Positions 1 through 8,865 of a DNA stretch of 64,000 nucleotides are shown here, one piece after another. Positions within the stretch are counted from its first letter, which is position 1; every line of letters begins with the position of its first letter. Under the pieces are notes generated by a model. That model had not been told where the DNA came from, did no database searches, and saw only the letters and a program-made list of their open reading frames with translations. This DNA comes from Robertkochia flava (GTDB taxonomy: Bacteria > Bacteroidota > Bacteroidia > Flavobacteriales > Flavobacteriaceae): the NCBI RefSeq assembly GCF_020166515.1, contig NZ_JAINZT010000009.1, positions 62,001 through 126,000 on the forward strand, written 5' to 3'. Position numbers and translations under genes: made by a program.

Positions 1-2
1 CT

Positions 3-1277
3 ACGGCTGAATCTCTGGGTCTCGATACCTCCCTGAATTCCTACGATATCGCCCAGGACAGGAGGATCAAATCGAATCAATTAGATGCTAAAATTGATTA
101 CTTCAACATTATCAACGCAAAAAGCAATTTTAACTTTACCTTTGGCACCATCCTGAGCAATCAGAAGTTTAACTCCAGTTTATTTCAGTTCCTGGAAGAT
201 GGCAATCGGTTCGATCCTACCCCCACCTTTAATGAGGGTCGGGCCACCAATGACACCGAATATAATTTCAGTGATGTCTACCTGGGGGTGCACTACCGTT
301 TTCGAAGCGGTATCTTTACCATCACCCCGGGATTCTCTCTCCATGCTTATGGCAACAGGAATGAACAATTCGGGGAAGTATACGAGGACAATTTCTTCCG
401 CTTTCTCCCCGATTTCGAAACCCGAATCCAGCTCAAAAAGAGTGAATCCCTAACTCTGAGATATGAAATGCGTAACCAGTTTACGGATGTTACCCGCCTG
501 GCCGCAGGGCTCGTCCTAAACAACTACGACAATATCCAATTCGGCGCGCCCGAACTACAGAATGCATTGTCGCACAATATAAGTTTATTGTACAGTAGCT
601 TCAACCTGTTTAATTATACGAATGTATTTGTTAGGGCCACCTATTCGAATACCATAGATCAGATCCGGAGTCTGACCAATTTTGAAAATGTGATCCGTAC
701 CAGCACGTTTTTCAATTCCCAGTTTGCAGATGAAAATGTGAATGTTTTCGGAAGAGTACAACGTACTTTCGGAAAGGTCCAGGCCAGCCTGAACGCCAAT
801 TTTAATTACAGCAAACTCAACCAGTTCATACAGGGACAGCGTTCGGTTAATGAGGGCTATACACAGACCTATACGCCTGGTTTACGTACCAACTTTAAGG
901 TGGCGCCCAACCTCAACCTAAGGTACCGTTACAGTGTCACCAACAACAACCAGGGTAACCGAAAAACCAGGTTCGTGACCAACGCCCCATCGGCAGAGCT
1001 GGATGTGTACCTATGGAAAAAGCTCACCTTCAGAACCAACTATACCTACACCGACCAGGATCTGGGCAATGGAAATTCGCAATCATTTCAAAACTGGGAT
1101 GCTACCCTCTCTTACCGAAAAGACAGGGATGCTAAATGGGAATACGAGGTAAGAGCTACCAATATTCTGAACATCGATGCACAGGTGAGAAACAGTGCCA
1201 ATAACGTATCGGTCTTTGTTTCCGAATCCTTTATTCAGCCCCGCTTTATCACCTTCAGGTTTATTTACAGCCTGTAG
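3..1277 (+). CDS. Outer-membrane beta-barrel protein (TonB-dependent receptor-like), C-terminal part
   Basis: The reading frame is already open at base 3, so the gene starts before the window and only about 424 C-terminal residues are visible. The protein is rich in alternating aromatic/polar strands (for example FNFTFGTILSNQ and VFVRATYSNT) and ends in a strand with a terminal aromatic-hydrophobic pattern (RFITFRFIYSL). This is typical of the barrel region of large Bacteroidota outer-membrane proteins related to TonB-dependent receptors (OMP_b-brl families). The plug, any carboxypeptidase-like N-domain and the substrate-specific loops lie outside the window, so no substrate can be named. An in-frame ATG at 288 lies inside the barrel and is not a credible start. 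The next gene is convergent, on the minus strand. Confidence 0.75.
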   Translation, partial: TAESLGLDTSLNSYDIAQDRRIKSNQLDAKIDYFNIINAKSNFNFTFGTILSNQKFNSSLFQFLEDGNRFDPTPTFNEGRATNDTEYNFSDVYLGVHYRFRSGIFTITPGFSLHAYGNRNEQFGEVYEDNFFRFLPDFETRIQLKKSESLTLRYEMRNQFTDVTRLAAGLVLNNYDNIQFGAPELQNALSHNISLLYSSFNLFNYTNVFVRATYSNTIDQIRSLTNFENVIRTSTFFNSQFADENVNVFGRVQRTFGKVQASLNANFNYSKLNQFIQGQRSVNEGYTQTYTPGLRTNFKVAPNLNLRYRYSVTNNNQGNRKTRFVTNAPSAELDVYLWKKLTFRTNYTYTDQDLGNGNSQSFQNWDATLSYRKDRDAKWEYEVRATNILNIDAQVRNSANNVSVFVSESFIQPRFITFRFIYSL

Positions 1278-1392
1278 CCCACGGTATTTCCCATGCCGAT
1301 CATACGAATTATTTTAAAATCATTCCCGGATAGCGGAAAGTGAAACCCGAAAGCGGGAGCGATCATACCTAGCTGCACTGCCAAAGTGCTCA

Positions 1393-1779
1393 TCATGTAT
1401 TTTCCTGTAGCCTCCATGGAGGGTTAAGTCTGTTCTCCCCGGCATAATACAGGATAATTGGGTTACCATCGGGATCCTTAAGCCGGGCTTCCCTCCACAG
1501 CCATGGCTGGTCAGTAGGAGGCAGATCAAATATGATTCCCAAATCTTTCAGGGTATCTACCCGGGTATCGAGATCATCACATTCGAAATACACACAAACC
1601 CGGTCGCCTGTGGGCAATTGTGTGACCTGGTGAATGGAAAAGGTGGAGCCTCCCACCGGACATTCAAACCTTGCGTAGTGCGGCAGAGCGCTAACGATCA
1701 GTTTAAGTCCGAGTTTTTCATAAAAAGGGACCGAAATACTAAGATCTGATGAGGGCACTGTAACCTGGTTTAAATTCAT
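1393..1779 (-). CDS. VOC (glyoxalase/bleomycin-resistance fold) family protein
   Basis: A 128-residue single-domain protein with the vicinal-oxygen-chelate layout: an N-terminal strand (NQVTVPSSDL), helix SVPFYEKLGL, a mid-protein strand with VCVYFECDDLD, then the characteristic REARLKDPDGNPIILYYAGE near residues 96-115. The Glu of the RLKDPDGN-IILYY region is typical for VOC enzymes, but the usual N-terminal metal His is not obvious (NQVTV), so the reaction is unknown. The ATG at 1779 follows the lipoprotein gene on the same strand by only 25 nt, so the two are probably co-transcribed. Isomerase, dioxygenase and resistance functions all occur in this fold, and nothing here selects among them. 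Confidence 0.8.
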   Translation of the reverse strand: MNLNQVTVPSSDLSISVPFYEKLGLKLIVSALPHYARFECPVGGSTFSIHQVTQLPTGDRVCVYFECDDLDTRVDTLKDLGIIFDLPPTDQPWLWREARLKDPDGNPIILYYAGENRLNPPWRLQENT

Positions 1780-1804
1780 TGTATACTAATTTGTCACGTC
1801 CATA

Positions 1805-2389
1805 TTATTCTTCAAAATGCACTTCCGGATTTAAAAAAACATACTTTTCCCCATCCACCGTTACCGTTATCACATCATCCTTTACCTTATTTAAAACATC
1901 ATATTTATCCTGAAGTTCCAGGGGCTTTAGGAAAAGGATACGTTGCTGATCCTTGTTAACTCCGGCTATTCCCCATAATTCTTCACTTCTGGAAAATTCG
2001 CCATGGTTAAGAGACGATACCGAAACCGGTACATCTTTTAAGGATAAAGATGAGGTAGCACTCAGGGATATTAAAACCACAAGGGCATTGCGATGCTTCC
2101 CGATTTTACCAAAAAATCCCGGCATCACATTCAGGTCCGAGTTAGGGTGAAATTTCAGATTATAGAAATCACCCTGTATCCCGTTAAACCTGCCTTTTTC
2201 ATTATAGTACAAATAAGGCAGGATATCGTAGTACGAACTTTTATAATTTTCTCTGTAAGCCGCGATGCCCTTTTCATTAAGAGTGGATAGCGGGATCTCA
2301 GGAGAAAAAGCAGCCTCTTTCAATTTAGGCTTTCCTGCGCAGGAAAGCAGGCAACAGGCGAAAGACGAAAAGAGGATAAGGTTTTTCAT
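1805..2389 (-). CDS. Hypothetical lipoprotein
   Basis: A 194-residue protein that begins with a lipoprotein signal (MKNLILFSSFACCLLSCAGK; lipobox LLSC, Cys about 17), so it should be lipid-anchored in the envelope. The mature part mixes strands and charged loops (for example SLSLKDVPVSVSSLNHGEF and ITVTVDGEKYVFLNPEVHFEE at the C-terminus) and I recognise no family. It lies 25 nt upstream of the VOC gene on the same strand. The 289 nt upstream of it, shared with the divergent permease gene at 2679, contain no other frame I can support. Confidence 0.7.
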   Translation of the reverse strand: MKNLILFSSFACCLLSCAGKPKLKEAAFSPEIPLSTLNEKGIAAYRENYKSSYYDILPYLYYNEKGRFNGIQGDFYNLKFHPNSDLNVMPGFFGKIGKHRNALVVLISLSATSSLSLKDVPVSVSSLNHGEFSRSEELWGIAGVNKDQQRILFLKPLELQDKYDVLNKVKDDVITVTVDGEKYVFLNPEVHFEE

Positions 2390-2678
2390 TGCTGATCGGA
2401 GTTTATTAATAGGTCAAAAGTCAACCAGATCCGGATCCCTCCGGACGGTAGCATCACATGGTAAATTAAAGAAAATATACCGACTCCAGTGAATTTAAGT
2501 TTAATGCGGCCAAATAATGAAGGGGAATCCAAGTCTGTATTTTCCCCATAAAAATTAAGATACACAGGCAAAAAACCAATAAGGTAGGTGTTCCCGGCTC
2601 GTGACTATACAACTTAGCAAACAATTTAACACGTAATAAAATACTTACTTACAGGAATGATTTGTAATTTACGGGTCC

Positions 2679-4166
2679 ATGAAAAAACCTGCTAAAGCTA
2701 CACTAACCAGGCAGATGGGGCTTCTCGTGGTTACCGCCACCGGAGTGTCTTCCATGGTTGGGGCATCCATCAATATCGTCCCCTTTATGATCCACCGCAG
2801 CGTTCCGGAGATCGGCTCCTATGTATTATGGGCTTTCGTATTCGCTGCCCTGCCTGCGTTGATGGCCGGATTTGCCTTTGCCATCCTATCCTCTGCCATG
2901 CCGCATGCCGGGGGAAGTTACCTCTATGCGAGTCGCGGCCTCCATCCATACCTGGGGTTTGTGGCCAGTTTTTCGCAATGGTTCGGCCTCTCGATCGTGA
3001 TCGGGGTCATAGCTTATCTGACCGTACCTTTTGTTCGCGATATCGCCCTTGTGGCCCATATGGAATGGCTTGCAAATGTTCTGAGCATCCCCTGGGTCAG
3101 GGTCGGACTCAGCCTGGCCATGATCTGGTTTTTCGTTTGGATCAATTTTAAGGGAATACAAACCTACTCCCGTTTATTGCTGCCCATGGTAGTCCTGATC
3201 TTCGCTCTTGGTGGTATCGTCATTGCCTCCGGGTTGATCTACGACACCAATGACTATCTGGCTGCCCTGGAGACCACGTCCACCACACCGTTTACCCCTG
3301 TGAGCGACATGCCTTTTAACTGGATCACATTTTTATCGGCAGCGGCGGTCCTCTTTTCCAGTTTTATAGGGTTCGATGCTATCGCACAAACGGGGAGTGA
3401 GGCTAAAAACCCCACACGCAACCTTCCACTGGCCATCCTTTTGGCCATCCTTGGGGTGGGTGTTTTTTACTTTTTGTTTACCGCTTCCGTCTACCATATG
3501 GTACCCTGGAGTTATATTGCCCTTCAGGCACAGTCTGCGGATATTACCGCTCCGGGAATGCTGAGCCTGATCCTGCCATCCGGATGGGATATCGCCATCC
3601 TGGCTGGTGCAGCCATCGCGTTGATCAACGATCTGCCGGCTATGCTGCTCTCGGTTTCCCGACTTATGTTCGCATGGGCCAGAGATGGGATTTTCCCTCA
3701 GGCCATCACCCGGGTACACCCGAAGAATCACACCCCGTATATAGCTCTGATCATCGCAGGAATTATTGCAAGCATCGGGGTTCTCGGATCACATTTTGCA
3801 GGCGACTTTTTCCTGGGGATCGATATTATGGTGATTGCTATGCTGGTCAATTTCCTGTTAATGTCTGTTACGGTATTAAGCATCCCCAGGGTCAACGTCA
3901 ACCTTGCCCAAAGGATCAGCGTGTTTCGAAGCAGAAGACTCCAACTGATCACCGGGGTATCAGGCATCATCCTGATCTCGATATTTTTAATCACCCATGT
4001 TTACAAGGACCTTTCCAAAGAGCTGGAAGCCTGGTATTTTCATTCGACCTACGTTTGGCTCCTGGTCATGGCCCTTGGAAGCCTGGTATTTTACTACCAT
4101 TGGCGACAACTCAGTCACGGCCCGGAGCAGGCTAAAAACATTTTTAAAACACTCCCAAACCAATAA
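2679..4166 (+). CDS. APC-superfamily amino-acid permease
   Basis: A 495-residue integral membrane protein with about 12 predicted transmembrane segments. The first helix has the APC signature region (TATGVSSMVGASINIVPF, residues about 18-35). It is followed by the conserved AGGSYLYASRGLHPYLGF stretch (about 76-94) and the loop FDAIAQTGSEAKNPTRNLP (about 226-245), which matches the E-x-KNP-R-xxP motif of amino-acid permeases. It should sit in the cytoplasmic membrane and carry an amino acid or polyamine; the substrate is not readable. The stop at 4164-4166 is two bases before the ATG of the AKR-RidA gene, which implies translational coupling and a shared metabolic task. Confidence 0.88.
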   Translation: MKKPAKATLTRQMGLLVVTATGVSSMVGASINIVPFMIHRSVPEIGSYVLWAFVFAALPALMAGFAFAILSSAMPHAGGSYLYASRGLHPYLGFVASFSQWFGLSIVIGVIAYLTVPFVRDIALVAHMEWLANVLSIPWVRVGLSLAMIWFFVWINFKGIQTYSRLLLPMVVLIFALGGIVIASGLIYDTNDYLAALETTSTTPFTPVSDMPFNWITFLSAAAVLFSSFIGFDAIAQTGSEAKNPTRNLPLAILLAILGVGVFYFLFTASVYHMVPWSYIALQAQSADITAPGMLSLILPSGWDIAILAGAAIALINDLPAMLLSVSRLMFAWARDGIFPQAITRVHPKNHTPYIALIIAGIIASIGVLGSHFAGDFFLGIDIMVIAMLVNFLLMSVTVLSIPRVNVNLAQRISVFRSRRLQLITGVSGIILISIFLITHVYKDLSKELEAWYFHSTYVWLLVMALGSLVFYYHWRQLSHGPEQAKNIFKTLPNQ

Positions 4167-4168
4167 AT

Positions 4169-5617
4169 ATGAAAACGCATTCACAACTTTCCGAAAATCT
4201 CGAAATCCCCAGGGTAGTCATCGGCCTCTGGCAGATCGCCGATATGGAACGACACGGGGACATCCTCGACCCCGGGGTCACTGCAACTTATATGCAGGCC
4301 TATGCCGATGCAGGGTTTACCGCCTTTGATATGGCCGATCATTACGGGTCGAGCGAGATCATTGCCGGCACCTTTAAAAACCTTGCAGACGATCCTGAGA
4401 CGATCCGTTTGTTTACCAAGTGGGTACCCAGGCCCGGAAAAATTAACAGGCAGGATGTAAGGCAGGCTGTTCAAACCGCCCTGGACCGCATGAAACAAAG
4501 TACGATCGACCTGATGCAATTCCACGCCTGGTACTACCCCGACCCGAGCTGGCTGGACGCCTTGTTTTACCTGAAAGAATTAAAGGAAGAGGGACTTATC
4601 AAAAATATTGGGGTTACCAATTTTGATGCAGCCCACCTGAGGATCGCCCTGGCAAGCGGCATTCCAATTGTGAGCAACCAGGTTTCCCACTCTGTGATCG
4701 ATTGCAGGGCCAGGAAAGATATGGCAGAGGTTTGTTCCCAGTACGGCGTAAAATTGCTTGCATATGGTACGCTTGCCGGTGGGTTTCTTTCTGATAAATG
4801 GCTGGGGAAACCGGAACCCGACCCAACTACCCTATCTACCTGGTCCCAGATGAAATACAAACGGTTTATAGATACTGTGGGTGGATGGGACGTCTTTCAG
4901 GAGATCTTAAGGGCCCTGAACGAGGTTGCCGAAAAACACAAAACAAGCATCGCTAATATTGCCAGCCGGTATATGCTCGAAAATCCCCATGTGGCCGCCG
5001 TGATCATTGGAGCCCGGTTGGGGGAGAATGCCCACATCGACGACCATAAGGCCATGCTCGACATCACCCTTGACCAGGAAGACCTGGATCGCATCAGAAG
5101 CGCTCAGGACGATCTAAAACCCCTGCCGGGCGATTGCGGAGATGAATACCGGAAACCGCCTTATTTAACCGCCTCCGGAGATCTGAGCCATCACCTGGAA
5201 GACATCCCCCATGCTTTTAACAGCATTACCACTGGGCACGACAGACGTCAGGTGTTTAGTGGCACTCCCTGGGAATGGTTTGCGGGATACTCCAGGGCAG
5301 TAAGAAAAAAAGATACTATTTACGTTGCCGGAACCACGGCCACCCATGGCGACCTGCGAATCGGTGGCCACGACCCTGAAGCCCAGGCGCATTTTATTAT
5401 CGATAAGATCGAAGGAGCCATCGAATCGCTCGGAGGAACCCTGGCAGATGTGGTACGTACCCGGATCTTCGTACACGACCTCCGGCATTGGGAAGAAGTC
5501 GCCAGGGCGCACGGAAAGCGTTTCCACGGCATCAACCCCGCCAACACCCTTGTAGAGGGCAAACTGGTTGGGGATGGATACCTGGTAGAGATCGAAGCGG
5601 AAGCGCGGGTAGACTAA
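4169..5617 (+). CDS. Aldo-keto reductase fused to a RidA/YjgF domain
   Basis: A 482-residue two-domain cytoplasmic protein. Residues about 10-320 form an aldo-keto reductase barrel with the full catalytic tetrad in family context: Asp54 and Tyr59 in FDMADHYGSSE, Lys84 in RLFTKWV and His119 in DLMQFHAW. Residues about 355-482 are a Rid (YjgF/YER057c/UK114) domain, with IYVAGTTATHGDL near its start and VRTRIFVHDLRHWEEV inside. The Arg that makes E. coli-type RidA an imine deaminase (in the PAR-x-x-V motif) is replaced here: residues 457-459 read PAN. The C-domain may therefore be a non-deaminase Rid variant. The gene starts 2 nt after the permease gene. I infer a reductase acting on an amino-acid-derived carbonyl or imine brought in by the permease. 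Confidence 0.87.
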   Translation: MKTHSQLSENLEIPRVVIGLWQIADMERHGDILDPGVTATYMQAYADAGFTAFDMADHYGSSEIIAGTFKNLADDPETIRLFTKWVPRPGKINRQDVRQAVQTALDRMKQSTIDLMQFHAWYYPDPSWLDALFYLKELKEEGLIKNIGVTNFDAAHLRIALASGIPIVSNQVSHSVIDCRARKDMAEVCSQYGVKLLAYGTLAGGFLSDKWLGKPEPDPTTLSTWSQMKYKRFIDTVGGWDVFQEILRALNEVAEKHKTSIANIASRYMLENPHVAAVIIGARLGENAHIDDHKAMLDITLDQEDLDRIRSAQDDLKPLPGDCGDEYRKPPYLTASGDLSHHLEDIPHAFNSITTGHDRRQVFSGTPWEWFAGYSRAVRKKDTIYVAGTTATHGDLRIGGHDPEAQAHFIIDKIEGAIESLGGTLADVVRTRIFVHDLRHWEEVARAHGKRFHGINPANTLVEGKLVGDGYLVEIEAEARVD

Positions 5618-5620
5618 TCA

Positions 5621-8600
5621 TTATTCGAACCATTCCCTGTTAACCTCCTGGTATCGTGTTTTAAAGGGCTCCCAGAGGTCCTTATTAAAACTATGGTATT
5701 TCTCCTCGAAAATGGTGGTGAGATTTTCGGCCATATCCAGTCGTTTCCAATCCTGTTCAGAAGGAAGGGTAGTTCTTGCTATGGCGGCTTTTTGAGCCGC
5801 AACGGTACTGCTGTAGGCCGAGACCTTATTGGTTTGCCATGCCCCCACCTGACGGTCTCCGGGACCGGGTTTTAAGGTCTGTTCCAGCGCCTCCAATGCC
5901 TTGCTCAAATCCCTGACCTCTTCCGGAATACCCGGAGTTCCAGATTTTTTATAATGGGCCTCCATCTTACCTAAAGCTTCCCGCTGCTTTGACATTTGTT
6001 GCATGAGTGCAGACAACCTGGACACCTGGGTGTCTACGGCCTTTTGATACTGATACAGGGCCTCATCAACCGCTGCAGGAAGTTCAAATCGGGGATCAGC
6101 CACTACCTTTACCTCAACGTTATCGCGGTACTCCCCATACCGAAGCTCCACCTTATAATTTCCGGGTACCACCGGGATGCCCCTGGATTCTTCCGTGATC
6201 CAGGTTCCGGGTAATACGGTAGCCCTTTCATCCAGCTTCCAGGTGATGTAATTAAGTCCTTCCTTGAGTTGAGTTTGCTCCACCTCATTTACGATCGCAC
6301 CTTGGGCATTGTAAACCACCGCGCTAACCACGCTATCGGTTTGAGATAACCGGTTGATATAAAAGGGGATCTCTGCTTTCTGAAAACTCCTGTTCTCCCC
6401 CTCAAATGTGGTGTGGAAGCCGGTCCAGATATTCCCCGGAGGCGCTATAAAAAGGCCTTTGACCTGTACCACAGGGTTCATGGGGAGAGCCGTGATCGGT
6501 TTGTTCGTACGCCCCGCGGCAATCTCCCGCAGGCTCAGCAGATCATCCAGGACCCAGATGGCCCTTCCAAAGGTTCCAATGATCAATGCCGATTCTCTTT
6601 CCTGTATCACCAGATCGGTGGTGGCTACTGATGGAAAACCGTTTGGAACAGCAGTCCAGTCTTCCCCTTCATTGATACTCACCCAAAGGCCGTGCTCCGT
6701 TCCCAGGAAAACAAGTCCCTTTTCCACCGGGTCCTGGATAAAGGAAAGCGCATACCCCCGCACATCCTGTTCGTCGGCCATTCGTTGCCATTGCTTCCCA
6801 AAATCGGTGGTCTTAAATAAATAAGGAGCATAATCGCCTTTCCTGTAATTGTTAACCACCATCCAGGCTGCACCCTTCTCATATCGGGAGGCGTAGATCC
6901 GGGTGATCCAGGCTCCTTGTGGCAGGCCATCGATATTGGCGGTAAGGTTTTTCCAGGATCGGCCTCCATCACGGGTCAGGTGTACCTGTCCGTCGTCGGT
7001 TCCTGCCCAGATCACCTGCGCTTCTATAGCACTTGGGGATATGGTCAGGATACTATTGTAATTCTCTGCCCCGGAAACGTCGAGGGTGAGTCCACCATAG
7101 TCGCCTTTCTGGTGGGCAGGGTTGTTGGTGCTCAGGTCGGGAGAAATGATCTCCCAGCTGGCTCCCTTGTCGGAAGTCTTATGTACATATTGAGATCCGT
7201 AATAGGCCCCGCTCTCGTTCCATGGATCCTTTGCAAAAGCCGCATTCCAGTTAAACCGCAAGGGAGTATCCGGAGAAGGAGGCTGAGGGGCGATGCTCAC
7301 GTAATAGCCCGTTAGCTTGTCGTACCGGTAAAGATCCCCGTTTTGCGAAGTTCCATATCCAAACCGGGAGTTATCCTCATCGGGAGCGATGTAAAATCCA
7401 TCGCCACCCACCAGGTACTGCCAGTAGAGCGTTCGGATACCTCCCCTTTTCCAGGTATATGCAGGCCCCGACCAGTTCCCATTGTCCTGCATTCCCCCGT
7501 ACACATTAAACGGCGTATCATGATCGGCATTTACGTGATAAAACTGGGCTACGGGTATAGTTTCCGGGAAATACCAGCTCTTGCCATGGTCATAGGTGAT
7601 CCCTAATCCCCCATCACCCCCGATCATAAAATGCTGCGGATCCTCCGGGTTTACCCAAAAAGCGTGAAAATCGGCATGGATACCTTTGGTTTCATCGGCA
7701 GGGATCATTGGAGCAGGATCAAAGCTTACCCCTCCGTCGTAGCTCACCGACAATGGCTGGTAAATATTATAGAGCCTGTCCGGATCTTTTGAATCCACAG
7801 CCAGGTCCTGAAAGTAGAACGGTCTGTTATTGGTAAACTTCGGATCATCATTCACCAATTCCCAGGAAAGTCCTCCATCGTTACTTCGGTACAGGGCATT
7901 TTTTACCGCCTCGATCTTCGCATACACCCGTTGGGGATCGCTGGGAGCTATAGCCACCCCGATCCTACCGAGGTCACCTTCGGGCAACCCATTTTCGGGG
8001 CCAATTCTTTTCCAGGTATCTCCCCCATCAAGAGTAAGGTATAAACCCGAACCGGGACCCCCTGAAGTAAAAGAATAAGGTGTGCGACGGTGCTCATAAA
8101 GAGCCGCTATGATCTTATCCGGATTCTGCCGATCCATGACCATATCTCCGATCCCGGAGGTGGTATTGCTGTAAAGGATCTTTTCCCAATGCTCCCCTCC
8201 GTCTGCAGACCGGTAAAGTCCGCGATGCTCCCCGGGGGTAAAAGGGTCGCCCATGGCCCCAACATAAATGATATTACTGCTATCGGGGTGTACGATGATC
8301 CTGTGGATAGACCTGGTGCCTTCCAGTCCCATATGCTGCCAGGTCTTCCCGCCATCCTCGCTTTTAAAGATCCCCATGCCCAGGTTCATGGAATTCCGGG
8401 GATTCCCTTCTCCGGTACCTACCCAGATAATTTCCGGATTGTTTTGATCGATCGCGATGGCCCCAATATTCTGTGTAGGCTGGTCATCAAAGACAGGACT
8501 CCAGGCCGACCCGCCGTTTACCGATCTCCAAACCCCTCCGGAGGCAGCGCCCACAAAAATCATCTTAGGGTTGGAGAGGTCTACATCTATAGCTGTGATC

Positions 8601-8722
8601 CTTCCGCTCATATTGGCAGGTCCTACATTTCGGATCTTCAGGTTTTCAAGTTTTCCAAAATCAAGGGCCTGAGCTTTGACACCAATGGTAAAGCCGATAA
8701 GAAGAAGGAGGGTAAGACGCAT
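5621..8722 (-). CDS. Secreted BNR/Asp-box repeat protein, sortilin (VPS10)-like
   Basis: About 1033 residues from the preferred ATG at 8722, which gives a clean signal peptide (MRLTLLLLIGFTIGVKAQ). An in-frame ATG at 8752 would add ten residues. The protein consists of many beta-propeller blades with Asp-box motifs S-x-D-G-G-x-x-W (for example SVNGGSAW, SEDGGKTW, SADGGEHW, TLDGGDTW, TRDGGRSW), as in the VPS10/sortilin and photosynthesis-assembly-like propellers often named glycosyl hydrolase in this phylum. A C-terminal region (from about 770) holds an Ig-like segment and a helical stretch (ALYQYQKAVDTQVSRL onward). No glycosidase catalytic residues are identifiable, so hydrolase activity should not be assumed. 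It is probably periplasmic or surface located. It converges on the AKR-RidA gene with a 3-nt gap. Confidence 0.82.
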   Translation of the reverse strand: MRLTLLLLIGFTIGVKAQALDFGKLENLKIRNVGPANMSGRITAIDVDLSNPKMIFVGAASGGVWRSVNGGSAWSPVFDDQPTQNIGAIAIDQNNPEIIWVGTGEGNPRNSMNLGMGIFKSEDGGKTWQHMGLEGTRSIHRIIVHPDSSNIIYVGAMGDPFTPGEHRGLYRSADGGEHWEKILYSNTTSGIGDMVMDRQNPDKIIAALYEHRRTPYSFTSGGPGSGLYLTLDGGDTWKRIGPENGLPEGDLGRIGVAIAPSDPQRVYAKIEAVKNALYRSNDGGLSWELVNDDPKFTNNRPFYFQDLAVDSKDPDRLYNIYQPLSVSYDGGVSFDPAPMIPADETKGIHADFHAFWVNPEDPQHFMIGGDGGLGITYDHGKSWYFPETIPVAQFYHVNADHDTPFNVYGGMQDNGNWSGPAYTWKRGGIRTLYWQYLVGGDGFYIAPDEDNSRFGYGTSQNGDLYRYDKLTGYYVSIAPQPPSPDTPLRFNWNAAFAKDPWNESGAYYGSQYVHKTSDKGASWEIISPDLSTNNPAHQKGDYGGLTLDVSGAENYNSILTISPSAIEAQVIWAGTDDGQVHLTRDGGRSWKNLTANIDGLPQGAWITRIYASRYEKGAAWMVVNNYRKGDYAPYLFKTTDFGKQWQRMADEQDVRGYALSFIQDPVEKGLVFLGTEHGLWVSINEGEDWTAVPNGFPSVATTDLVIQERESALIIGTFGRAIWVLDDLLSLREIAAGRTNKPITALPMNPVVQVKGLFIAPPGNIWTGFHTTFEGENRSFQKAEIPFYINRLSQTDSVVSAVVYNAQGAIVNEVEQTQLKEGLNYITWKLDERATVLPGTWITEESRGIPVVPGNYKVELRYGEYRDNVEVKVVADPRFELPAAVDEALYQYQKAVDTQVSRLSALMQQMSKQREALGKMEAHYKKSGTPGIPEEVRDLSKALEALEQTLKPGPGDRQVGAWQTNKVSAYSSTVAAQKAAIARTTLPSEQDWKRLDMAENLTTIFEEKYHSFNKDLWEPFKTRYQEVNREWFE

Positions 8723-8865
8723 AATTCCTGGGTTTTGTACTTTAAGATGCAATGTATTTAAAAATTCGTTTCTTTGATAGAAAGTAAAATTTTTCGTTCA
8801 ACCATGACTCCTGAAATTGTTTTGCAAGGATACCGGTTGCAAGCTAAAGACTAAATTCACCCTCC

